Source: Rhabdobacter roseus (GTDB lineage Bacteria; Bacteroidota; Bacteroidia; Cytophagales; Spirosomataceae). Taken from it: 64,000 bases of DNA. Positions 51,993-60,284 of this stretch are shown here, one piece after another. Both the position numbers and the translations under genes were made by a program. The DNA is taken from the NCBI RefSeq assembly GCF_014202275.1, contig NZ_JACHGF010000005.1:317789-381788 (forward strand), written 5' to 3'. The notes under the pieces were generated by a model. That model did no database searches. It worked only from the letters and a program-made list of their open reading frames with translations, and was not told the DNA's origin. Each line of letters opens with the position of its first letter. Positions within the stretch are counted from its first letter, which is position 1.

Positions 51993-53006
51993 ATGAGAGA
52001 CGAGCTTTACATGCGGGTACTTCTGGCCAGGTACCTTTCGAATAAAAGTACGGAAGTTGAAATAAAGGAGCTGTTTGACTATTTGTCAACCTCGCAGGGG
52101 CAGCGTATGCTGGAAGAGGCAACCGACTACGAAGCCCAAAGGATGCAAGAGGTTGACTTTCCGCTGCCCGCCGAAACTTCCCGCCGGATTTTATACCAGC
52201 TCCTGGGGAGCGTCGAAAAAACCACTCCGCCCAAGAGCGTTTCTTTGCTTCCTCTACGGCATCGAAAACGCGCCTGGCAAATGGCGGCGGTGTGGGTGGG
52301 AATTCTGCTGATGGTCGGCTTAGGGTACTATCAGGTTAGTCGGACCGACCAGCACGTCATAACCACCGAAGCCGGACAGCGCCGAACGGTACTTTTACCG
52401 GATGGCTCCCGGGTGATTCTCAATTCCAGCTCAACCCTTACTTACCCTTCTCGCTGGGCAAGCCATAAAGACCGTCGGGTAAAGCTGGAAGGCGAAGCCT
52501 TCTTTGACATAGCGCACCATGAAGAGCGGCCTTTCTATGTACACACTTCGCGCCTGGAAATCAAGGTACTTGGAACTGCCTTTAACGTAAAATCGGATAA
52601 GAAGAGCCAAACGCACGAAACTACGCTGGTAAGGGGAAAGGTCGTAGTTAGGGACCTGGAGGCACCTGACCAGCCAGAAACCGTGCTCAAACCCAACGAA
52701 AGGGCGATTTATAACCAGGAGGCGGTCAAAATCAAGACCCCCGTAGCCCCGTCTGATCAAAACTACTACTGGCAGAAGGCGCACTTAATCTTTGAAGATG
52801 AGCCCATCCAGGTTATTGCCGACGAGCTGGAAAAATGGTACAACGTAAGCATTGTAATCGAGGAGGCATCGAAAAACTGTCGGTTTCACCTGAACGTAGA
52901 ACAAGAAACCTTACCGGAGGTACTTCGATTATTCGAAAACGTCACCGGAGCCAAGACGTCGATCAGCGGCAAAACCGTAACTATAAAAGGAAAACTGTGT
53001 GAGTAA
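51993..53006 (+). CDS. FecR-family anti-sigma factor (locus B)
   Basis: 337 residues. A cytoplasmic N-terminal part precedes one transmembrane helix (AAVWVGILLMVGLGYYQV, about residues 101-118). The FecR domain starts at QRRTVLLPDGSRVILNSSSTLTYPSRW and continues with RRVKLEGEAFFDIAHHEERPFYVHTSRLEIKVLGTAFNV. The DUF4974 STN-like tail is IQVIADELEKWYNVSIVIEEASKNCRFHLNV. It sits between the ECF sigma gene and susC and transmits the SusC signal to the sigma factor. A perfect AT-rich dyad lies just before the start. Confidence 0.94.
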   Translation: MRDELYMRVLLARYLSNKSTEVEIKELFDYLSTSQGQRMLEEATDYEAQRMQEVDFPLPAETSRRILYQLLGSVEKTTPPKSVSLLPLRHRKRAWQMAAVWVGILLMVGLGYYQVSRTDQHVITTEAGQRRTVLLPDGSRVILNSSSTLTYPSRWASHKDRRVKLEGEAFFDIAHHEERPFYVHTSRLEIKVLGTAFNVKSDKKSQTHETTLVRGKVVVRDLEAPDQPETVLKPNERAIYNQEAVKIKTPVAPSDQNYYWQKAHLIFEDEPIQVIADELEKWYNVSIVIEEASKNCRFHLNVEQETLPEVLRLFENVTGAKTSISGKTVTIKGKLCE

Positions 53007-53091
53007 TACAAACTAAAACGAAGCCTGCCTATTGAACAGAGAAGAATCTAAAAGTTCGAGGTACCCCCAGCGCGTATCCTCCTAAAAAATT

Positions 53092-53135
53092 CGGATGCTA
53101 CCCCCATCTCGCCAAAGATTAACAGATAGCATCCG
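53092..53135 (+). promoter_or_regulatory. Stem-loop between fecR and susC (locus B)
   Basis: CGGATGCTA (53092-53100) is exactly complementary to TAGCATCCG (53127-53135) with a 26-base loop. It lies in the 171-base gap before the susC start at 53178. The placement mirrors that in locus A. Confidence 0.45.
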
Positions 53136-53177
53136 GGTCTAAGCAAATTTGTTGTTTCACTAAACCATAACAAAAGT

Positions 53178-56100
53178 ATGAAAAATACTTTATTATCAGT
53201 CCTTTGCCTGTTCCAATATGCACGCAAGCTTAAACAGAATACGATCCTTATGCTAGCCTTGATCTTCTTACTGTTGGGTACAATGCAGGTGCAGGGGAAT
53301 GCATCAGCCAGGGAACCAAAGGTTTCTTTGAATTTCAAGGAAACTACCTTGAAGCAGGTACTTTATGAGATTGAGCGTCAAAGCAAAAAGAGCTTCTTCT
53401 ATAGTTCAAGCCAGATAGACACCCGTAGAAAAGTTAGCCTGGCGCATAGCGGTACCCTGGAAGCTATTTTACAGGTACTTTTTGACAATACCGATGTTTC
53501 CTGGCAAATTGAGGGGAAGCACATTTTGTTGAAGAAAAAAGCGGAGGCCGGAAAGGAAGAAACGTATAACAGGAATCGTTCAGCTGACCCTAGTCCGGAA
53601 ACTCTCCAGCTCAGGCCGGAGCTTATACTCCGATCCCGCTTGGTTATTGCCGTAAATGGCGTGGTAAGAGACGACACCAATGAGCCATTGCCGGGCGTGA
53701 GTATTATCCTGAAAGGTACCCAGAAAGGAACCGTTACGGACCAGGAAGGCAAATTTTCGATGGAGGTACCTTCGGCCGACGCCACTTTGGTCTTTTCTTT
53801 TGTGGGGTACCTACCCCGAGAAATCACGGTAGGAAACCAATCGTTTCTAGAGGTTGGCTTACAAACCGACACGAAGGCGCTGTCGGAGGTGATTGTGGTG
53901 GGCTACGGAACCGTAAAGAAAGAAAACTTGACCAGCTCTATTTCAAAAATCGGGACAGAAGCCATTGAAGGGCGACCTATTTCCACACTTAGTGAAGCGT
54001 TTGCCGGGCAGCTAGCCGGCGTTCGGGCCCAAAGTACCTCCGGGATTCCTGGCCAGGAGCTACAGATTCGGATCCGGGGCGTAAACACCATCAATGGCAA
54101 CAGCAGCCCCCTGTATGTGATCGACGGGGTACCCCGCGATGACATGAATGACATCAACCCCTCCGACGTAGCTTCCATCCAGATCTTGAAAGACGCTTCA
54201 GCCACCGCCATTTACGGGGCACGGGGTGCCAATGGCGTCGTACTCATTGAAACCAAACAAGGCGTCGGCAAACCTACCGTTTCTTTTGACGCTTTTTACG
54301 GGGTACAGGACCCGGAAAAGCTGGTGGGTATGATGAACACAAAAGAGTGGCTGGCCTACAACATCTGGGACCGAAACGAAACCTGGCTCCGTCAGGGAGG
54401 CTCCATGAAAGATCCCATGTCGGCCCGGCCCGCCAACTTGCAGGTACCCGACCGATGGCTCGATCCCAACATTCAGGGAACGGACTGGCAGCGGGCGATT
54501 TTCGCGGTGGCGCCCATCCAGAGCTATCAGGTGTCGGTATCTGGCAAGAATGAACTGGGTAGCGTGTACATGTCAGGCGGGTATTTTGACCAGGATGGGG
54601 TTATTCAGAACACCTACTACCGCCGGATGAATTTTAGGTTCAACGGTACCCTGAATGTCAGCAGCCGTCTGAAGCTGGGAATGAATCTTTCGCCTTCTTT
54701 CTCCACGCAGGACGATCGCGAAACGCAGGGAAAAGAAACGGTAATTCACCACGCCATGGCCCAATCGCCGCTGGTGGGGCTCAACGAGGCTACCCGCGAC
54801 TGGGGCTATCCCGTGGGGATTGGCCAGGTATATCCCAACCCGGTAGAAAGGCTTAAATACACCACTGACCGGACTAATAAAAATAAATTCACTTCGGTCG
54901 TATGGGGAGAGTACGCACTTCTACCGAGCTTAACCTTCCGCTCCCAGTTTGGTTACAATTACAACCAGGACCTGTACGAATTTTTCCAGCCGGGAAATAT
55001 CACCTACAACAACGGCTTTGTGACGCTGGGAAACAGTAGCTCCCAAACCCTCCGAGATTGGTCCATTCAGAATACGTTGTCCTACGAAAAGAACTTCGGG
55101 GATCATAATTTGAGTTTACTAGCGGGCCAAAGTGCGGAGGACAGATCCTTTTTCCGGATTCAGGCGGTCGCTAACGGATGGCCCAACGAAATCATCGAGA
55201 CGCTTAACGTAGCCACGACGCCCACCCGGGCCTCCACCGATAAGAACAGTTCGCGTATTTCATCCTTTTTCGGACGGGCAGGGTATAATTTTCGCGAAAA
55301 GTACCTGATCAACGCCACCCTCCGCCGCGACGGCTCCTCCCGTTTTGGATCAAACCACAAATGGGGTGTTTTTCCGGCCGTTTCTGCTGGCTGGAAAATC
55401 AACGAAGAAGCCTTTTTGCAACACGCAAACTGGCTGTCCTTATTGAAAATACGGGCCGCTTGGGGAACTTCGGGTAATGACCGGATCGGTAACTACGACT
55501 ACATGTCCAAGCTGGGCATCAGCAATACCAGCTGGGGTGATGCCGTGGTGCCGGGCCTGGTACCTTCCAACATTGAGAACCCAGACCTGAAATGGGAATC
55601 GACCACCACGCGGGATTTTGGCTTGGATATTTCGGTTTTTAACAACCGCATCCAGTTCAACTTCGACTACTACATCAACCGTACTAACAATCTGTTGTTT
55701 AATCTGCCCATTCCCAATACAACCGGATTTTCCAGCTTCAGAACCAACATCGGCTCCATTCAAAACCGAGGCTGGGAAATTGATCTGACGACCACCAATA
55801 CTACCGGTGCGCTACGCTGGACTTCGTCCTTGAACCTGTCCACGAATAAAAACAAAGTGCTGGACATGGGGTCGATTACCCAATTTACCAGTACCAACTG
55901 GGACGCTCAGTTTATTACGCGGGTAGGTGGGCCGGTGTCCCAATTCTACGCATACCGGACCAACGGAATCCTGACCCGAGCCGACTTTGACGATGCCGGA
56001 AAAGCAATTGTGCCCACCTTTCCCGGGCAGGAAATGGGCAATGTGAAGTATGTGGATCAGAACGGAGACGGACGGATCAATGCCAGCGACCTAGTACCTT

Positions 56101-56666
56101 ACGGCAACAACCTGCCCGATATGATTTATGGTTTTACCAACCGTGCTAAGTGGCGAAACTTTGAGCTTAGCGTGCTCATACAGGGCCAGGTAGGTGGCGA
56201 CGTCCTGTTTCTGGGCCAGCGACAGCTGGACAACGGCAATACCAACGTGAACAATTTTGCCCGCTGGGTTCACGCCTGGAAGCCCGATTATGAAGCCAAG
56301 TACGGTCCGGGCGAAAACCCTATTCCTGACTATCTCGGCGTGGATATGTCCTGGGATGGCGAAACGCCTTATACCAAAGGAATGAAGTCAGACAACAACA
56401 GCGACTTTCGCATCTATGACGCCACGTTCCTGAGGATCAGAAACATCGCGCTCAACTACACATTGCCGAAGAGCATTGGTGGTAGAAGTTTTTACAAGGG
56501 GGCCCGGCTGTATGTTTCGGTAGACAACCTCAAGACCTTTGACAACTACCCCGGCGTAACGCCCGAGACCAACAGCTTTGGAAATGCTACCACCCAGGCG
56601 GGCGTTGATTACAGTACCTATCCGCTAGCCAAGAAATACACCGTTGGTATTAACGTAACGTTCTAA
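53178..56666 (+). CDS. SusC/RagA TonB-dependent transporter with STN domain (locus B)
   Basis: 1162 residues. After the signal region (ILMLALIFLLLGTMQVQG) comes an STN domain (VSLNFKETTLKQVLYEIERQSKKSFFYSS, about residues 49-77 onward). A carboxypeptidase-D-like domain follows (VNGVVRDDTNEPLPGVSIILKGTQKGTV), then the plug starting at VIVVGYGTVKKENLTSSISKI with ILKDASATAIYGARGANGVVLIETK. The barrel ends in KKYTVGINVTF. It pulls a glycan through the outer membrane with TonB energy and, by its STN domain, signals FecR. SusD follows after ten bases. Confidence 0.95.
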   Translation: MKNTLLSVLCLFQYARKLKQNTILMLALIFLLLGTMQVQGNASAREPKVSLNFKETTLKQVLYEIERQSKKSFFYSSSQIDTRRKVSLAHSGTLEAILQVLFDNTDVSWQIEGKHILLKKKAEAGKEETYNRNRSADPSPETLQLRPELILRSRLVIAVNGVVRDDTNEPLPGVSIILKGTQKGTVTDQEGKFSMEVPSADATLVFSFVGYLPREITVGNQSFLEVGLQTDTKALSEVIVVGYGTVKKENLTSSISKIGTEAIEGRPISTLSEAFAGQLAGVRAQSTSGIPGQELQIRIRGVNTINGNSSPLYVIDGVPRDDMNDINPSDVASIQILKDASATAIYGARGANGVVLIETKQGVGKPTVSFDAFYGVQDPEKLVGMMNTKEWLAYNIWDRNETWLRQGGSMKDPMSARPANLQVPDRWLDPNIQGTDWQRAIFAVAPIQSYQVSVSGKNELGSVYMSGGYFDQDGVIQNTYYRRMNFRFNGTLNVSSRLKLGMNLSPSFSTQDDRETQGKETVIHHAMAQSPLVGLNEATRDWGYPVGIGQVYPNPVERLKYTTDRTNKNKFTSVVWGEYALLPSLTFRSQFGYNYNQDLYEFFQPGNITYNNGFVTLGNSSSQTLRDWSIQNTLSYEKNFGDHNLSLLAGQSAEDRSFFRIQAVANGWPNEIIETLNVATTPTRASTDKNSSRISSFFGRAGYNFREKYLINATLRRDGSSRFGSNHKWGVFPAVSAGWKINEEAFLQHANWLSLLKIRAAWGTSGNDRIGNYDYMSKLGISNTSWGDAVVPGLVPSNIENPDLKWESTTTRDFGLDISVFNNRIQFNFDYYINRTNNLLFNLPIPNTTGFSSFRTNIGSIQNRGWEIDLTTTNTTGALRWTSSLNLSTNKNKVLDMGSITQFTSTNWDAQFITRVGGPVSQFYAYRTNGILTRADFDDAGKAIVPTFPGQEMGNVKYVDQNGDGRINASDLVPYGNNLPDMIYGFTNRAKWRNFELSVLIQGQVGGDVLFLGQRQLDNGNTNVNNFARWVHAWKPDYEAKYGPGENPIPDYLGVDMSWDGETPYTKGMKSDNNSDFRIYDATFLRIRNIALNYTLPKSIGGRSFYKGARLYVSVDNLKTFDNYPGVTPETNSFGNATTQAGVDYSTYPLAKKYTVGINVTF

Positions 56667-56676
56667 AAAGTCAGAC

Positions 56677-58149
56677 ATGAAAAAGATCCTATACTCTACC
56701 TTGCTGATAGTGAGCGTTTGCCTGTCAGCCTGCGACAAATTTTTGGAGCTTACGCCGGAGTCTGAATACAGTGTGGCGGGGGCGTACAAAACGCAAAATG
56801 ATTTTCAACAAGCCATTGCGGGTGTATACTCAACTCAACAGGGCCTGTACTCCTCTAACGAATCCTGGTTCCGGAAAATCATCGCCCGAACGGACGAGAT
56901 CAGCACGGGCCAACTATATCTGGAGGGAATGGACCAGTTTATAGACAATGCCACGCATCCGTGGGTGAACCAATCCTGGAATTCGCATTATAGACTTATC
57001 AGCCTTAGTAATCTGATTCTCGATAAAATAGACCAAGGAGAATTTACCGACCCCACGATGCACGACTACATCAAGGGAGAAGCCTACCTGTTCCGGGCTT
57101 ATTCTTACTGGACGCTCGGATGGATCTTTGGCGGGGTACCTTTGCTGGATAAACCGCTCTCTATCGCCGAAACCAAAAAGGTAAAACGCGCCACGCAGGA
57201 CGAGACCTTTGCCTTTGCCGTAGAGGACTACAAAAAAGCCATTGCGCTGCTTCCCGCCGAGTGGACTGGCGCCAACAAAGGTAGAGTCACCAAGTACGCC
57301 GCCGAAGGGATGCTGGCCCGGCTCCATCTGTTTAAAGCGCAGTTTGCCCTGGCCAAGCCCTTGCTGGCCGATATTATTAGCTCGGATAAATACGCCCTGG
57401 AAAGCAACTACCGCAACGTTTTCAACGATGGCTTCGATAACGGCAAAGAGCGGGTCTGGGAAGTACAGTTTACCGGAGGATTAAACGGGGAAGGTCAGAC
57501 CTTTACAACCGGCCTATTGCCAGAAGGATTTAATGACAAAGCCCTCATGCCTTTCTCGGGTTACTCAACGGCTATGCGGGTGGCACCCAGCCATTACAAC
57601 AGCTACGAAAAAGGGGACTTGCGGAGAGATCTGTCTATTCTCAAAGGCTGGACCAGCATTACCGGGGTAAAGGATACCGTATCCATGTTTGTTATCAAGT
57701 ACCATCCGTATACCTACGTACCCAAAACGCAAAGTGACTGGGCCAATAACCTACCTATTCTGCGCTACACGGATGTCAAGATGATGTACGCCGAAGTGCT
57801 AAACGAAGAGGGCTATGTGGCCGGTGGAGAGGCTTTTACTATCCTGAACGAAGTCAGAAAACGGGCCGGACTTCCTGCCAAGACGGCTACTGAGCTCCCA
57901 ACCCAGGTGTCCTTCCGCGAGGCGCTGAGAAAAGAACGGCGGTCTGAATTTGCTTTTGAAGGGCTTAGATGGTTGGATTTGGTAAGATGGAAGATAGCCG
58001 AGGAAACCATGAATCAATTTTTAGCCTTGCCTCTGGAAGGGGGTGGAATCTATTCCATGAAGCCTACCAATACCCTTTTCGCGATCCCCTTTGAGGAAAT
58101 TTCCCGCTATGGGGATGAATCGGTGCTTTGGCAAAATCCGGGCTACTGA
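56677..58149 (+). CDS. SusD/RagB-family outer-membrane lipoprotein (locus B)
   Basis: 490 residues. The lipobox is VCLSAC with lipidated cysteine at about residue 19. The N-terminal part (FLELTPESEYSVAGAYKTQNDFQQAIAGVYSTQ, EAYLFRAYSYWTLGWIFGGVPLLDKPL) and C-terminal part (ILRYTDVKMMYAEVLNEEGYV, LRKERRSEFAFEGLRWLDLVRWK, ending ESVLWQNPGY) are standard SusD. It captures glycan at the surface for its SusC partner. By hand count it has the fewest GGTAC/GTACC words of any long gene I counted (about three in 1.47 kb), unlike its neighbours. Confidence 0.95.
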   Translation: MKKILYSTLLIVSVCLSACDKFLELTPESEYSVAGAYKTQNDFQQAIAGVYSTQQGLYSSNESWFRKIIARTDEISTGQLYLEGMDQFIDNATHPWVNQSWNSHYRLISLSNLILDKIDQGEFTDPTMHDYIKGEAYLFRAYSYWTLGWIFGGVPLLDKPLSIAETKKVKRATQDETFAFAVEDYKKAIALLPAEWTGANKGRVTKYAAEGMLARLHLFKAQFALAKPLLADIISSDKYALESNYRNVFNDGFDNGKERVWEVQFTGGLNGEGQTFTTGLLPEGFNDKALMPFSGYSTAMRVAPSHYNSYEKGDLRRDLSILKGWTSITGVKDTVSMFVIKYHPYTYVPKTQSDWANNLPILRYTDVKMMYAEVLNEEGYVAGGEAFTILNEVRKRAGLPAKTATELPTQVSFREALRKERRSEFAFEGLRWLDLVRWKIAEETMNQFLALPLEGGGIYSMKPTNTLFAIPFEEISRYGDESVLWQNPGY

Positions 58150-58158
58150 AAGCTGGTG

Positions 58159-58206
58159 AGGGTTTTGGTCAATGACTATGTCTGATTTGACCAAAACCCT
58201 TTTTTG
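58159..58206 (+). terminator. Strong intrinsic terminator after susD (locus B)
   Basis: A perfect 14-base stem: AGGGTTTTGGTCAA (58159-58172) with TTGACCAAAACCCT (58187-58200) and a T6 run. It starts ten bases after the susD stop and would separate importer from enzyme expression. Confidence 0.85.
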
Positions 58207-58237
58207 ATTTTTTATTCCTAAATAAACCTTACGTTCT

Positions 58238-60010
58238 ATGTTGAATAAAATAGTAGCGCTCGCTCTACTGGTACTGGGGACCTCAGGTACTTTACGATCC
58301 AATCCGTATAAAGACGATTATATCCAGTATGAAGCCATTCAGCTAACGGCCGCCGAGAAGCAGCTGCTGCGAGAGTCGCTGGATAAGCTCCACGACCGGT
58401 ACGACCCCAAGGAAAAAATGCTGACCAAAACGCTGACCGGCTGGAACTACCATACCGACGCCGAAAGTGGGGTTTTTCACGAAGTAAGGGCTTCGTTTGG
58501 CTACGCCGTGGCCTTGCTTGACCTGGGCGAGAAGCAATACGAACAACGGGCTTTTGACATTATCCGAAAGACCATTTCCCTGCAAGATACCATCAGTACA
58601 AACAAAACGGCCGGTATCTGGCCTTACTACCTGGAAGAACCGCTGGCTACCAAAAAATCGCCCGCCGATTGGAATTGGGCCGATTTCAACGGCGTTAGCC
58701 TGTTGGATATTTACATGGGCCATCAGGAGAAGCTTCCGGAGGACTTAAAAGCCATAATCCGAACGTCTTTGATCTACGCGGCCCGATCCATCCAGAAGCG
58801 AGATGTGCAGCCGGGGTACACCAATATCGCGATTATGGGTACTTACGTGACGTACATGACGTCTCATCTGTTTGACCTGCCCGCCATGAAAGTCTACGCC
58901 AAAAACCGGCTGGATCACTTTTATGAGTATACGCTAAAACGTGGGTTTACCGAGTACAATAGCCCCACCTATACGGTGGTAGCCCTGGATGAGCTGGACC
59001 GAATGAAAAGGCATATTGTGGAGAAAGACTCCAAGCAGAAAATCGAATCGTTGTATACAACGGCTTGGGAAGTTATAGCCAAACATTATCACAAGCCCTC
59101 GGGGCAGTGGGCCGGGCCACACAGCCGGGCGTATAGTTCGTTGCTCATGCCTACGGTAAACGGTATTTTCAAGCAGGCCTCCAACGGCCGGATTGATCTT
59201 CCGGGTGCCACGCCGCGCAACGACGTGAAGATTAAACACCAGATCCCGGAGCACTTGATGCCCTATTTTTTGGCCCCCAAGTACCCGCGTACCCAGCAGG
59301 ATGTCTTGTCTATTGATGATCCAAAAATCATCGGTACTACCTACCTTACGGATCAATACGCTCTGTCCTCAGCGAACCGTTCGAGCCTGTGGAACCAACG
59401 TCGACCATTTCTGGCTTACTGGGGTACGCCTGCCCAACCGCACTACCTGCAAGTTCGCTTGCTGCACGATCTTTATGATTTTAGTGCCGCCAGCTTTTAC
59501 AGCGAACAGAAAGAAAATAACATCCTGGCCGCCATTACTTTTCTGACCAACGGGGGAGACAAGCACATTAGCATTGACAAACTACAAAATGGAAAATTCA
59601 AAGCCAAAGACCTGCGCCTGCGGTTTGAATTTGGAAACATAGCGGCCGACCAGCTCAAGGTACCTTCGTCCGAAAACGCCGCCCTGACTTTAACGTTGAA
59701 CGGATTGCAATTTGATCTGCAGCTATACCATGCGGTTTTTGGCCCGTTAAAAGGTCATTGGGAAAAAGGCGGCGACGAGAAAGCAGCTTGGATTGACTAT
59801 GTTCTTTACGCTGGCCAGGAAACGGAGCTTGATTTGACGACCCTTGAAGAAGCGGCCTTAGGTTTCACCTTCAGCCTGAAAGGCGCGGGAGAAAAAGCCA
59901 AATCGGAGGCCCCGGCCGTTTCAAAACAAGGTGAAGACCTGGAGGCCCGCTGGAAGGGATTGCACGTACGCGTCCCCACAAAACCCATGATTCAGCCTAA
60001 AAACCTCTGA
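58238..60010 (+). CDS. Putative secreted (alpha/alpha)6-toroid polysaccharide enzyme
   Basis: 590 residues with an N-terminal signal (IVALALLVLGTSGTLRS). Residues ~30-330 are helix-rich with repeated aromatic and Tyr/His/Arg motifs: TGWNYHTDAESGVFHEVRASFGYAVALLDLG, GYTNIAIMGTYVTYMTSHLF, RGFTEYNSPTYTVVALDEL and GQWAGPHSRAYSSLLMP. The rest is beta-rich. This resembles an (alpha/alpha)6 toroid plus beta-sandwich as in heparinase- or alginate-lyase-like polysaccharide lyases and some hydrolases. I cannot assign a CAZy family. Its position after SusCD of locus B makes glycan degradation likely. Catalytic candidates are the Asn-Tyr-His set in the motifs quoted. Confidence 0.55.
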   Translation: MLNKIVALALLVLGTSGTLRSNPYKDDYIQYEAIQLTAAEKQLLRESLDKLHDRYDPKEKMLTKTLTGWNYHTDAESGVFHEVRASFGYAVALLDLGEKQYEQRAFDIIRKTISLQDTISTNKTAGIWPYYLEEPLATKKSPADWNWADFNGVSLLDIYMGHQEKLPEDLKAIIRTSLIYAARSIQKRDVQPGYTNIAIMGTYVTYMTSHLFDLPAMKVYAKNRLDHFYEYTLKRGFTEYNSPTYTVVALDELDRMKRHIVEKDSKQKIESLYTTAWEVIAKHYHKPSGQWAGPHSRAYSSLLMPTVNGIFKQASNGRIDLPGATPRNDVKIKHQIPEHLMPYFLAPKYPRTQQDVLSIDDPKIIGTTYLTDQYALSSANRSSLWNQRRPFLAYWGTPAQPHYLQVRLLHDLYDFSAASFYSEQKENNILAAITFLTNGGDKHISIDKLQNGKFKAKDLRLRFEFGNIAADQLKVPSSENAALTLTLNGLQFDLQLYHAVFGPLKGHWEKGGDEKAAWIDYVLYAGQETELDLTTLEEAALGFTFSLKGAGEKAKSEAPAVSKQGEDLEARWKGLHVRVPTKPMIQPKNL

Positions 60011-60041
60011 TTATTCCTACGCTTATGGCCTAACCGCTTTT

Positions 60042-60069
60042 CGGGGTACCTATGTGCGTAGGTACCCCG
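60042..60069 (+). terminator. GTAC-armed hairpin after the locus B enzyme gene
   Basis: CGGGGTACCTA (60042-60052), loop TGTGCG, TAGGTACCCCG (60059-60069): a perfect 11-base stem. Another GGTACTTT follows at once. Confidence 0.5.
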
Positions 60070-60284
60070 AGGTACTTTAGCCGCTGGGAAAACCTAAATT
60101 TACCCTTAGCTTAATCAAGCTTGACGCTATTTCCCTCTTTTGTCAATAGCCCTACTTCATCTTTATGCGGTGTTTGTATAAACATTCTTGCTTATAATTG
60201 GAATATATTGCAAATTAGGAGCTTACTTAGAAAGGCTGCCCTTTGTTCTGTTTCCGGCACCTCTTACTAGCAAAGGGTACTTTC

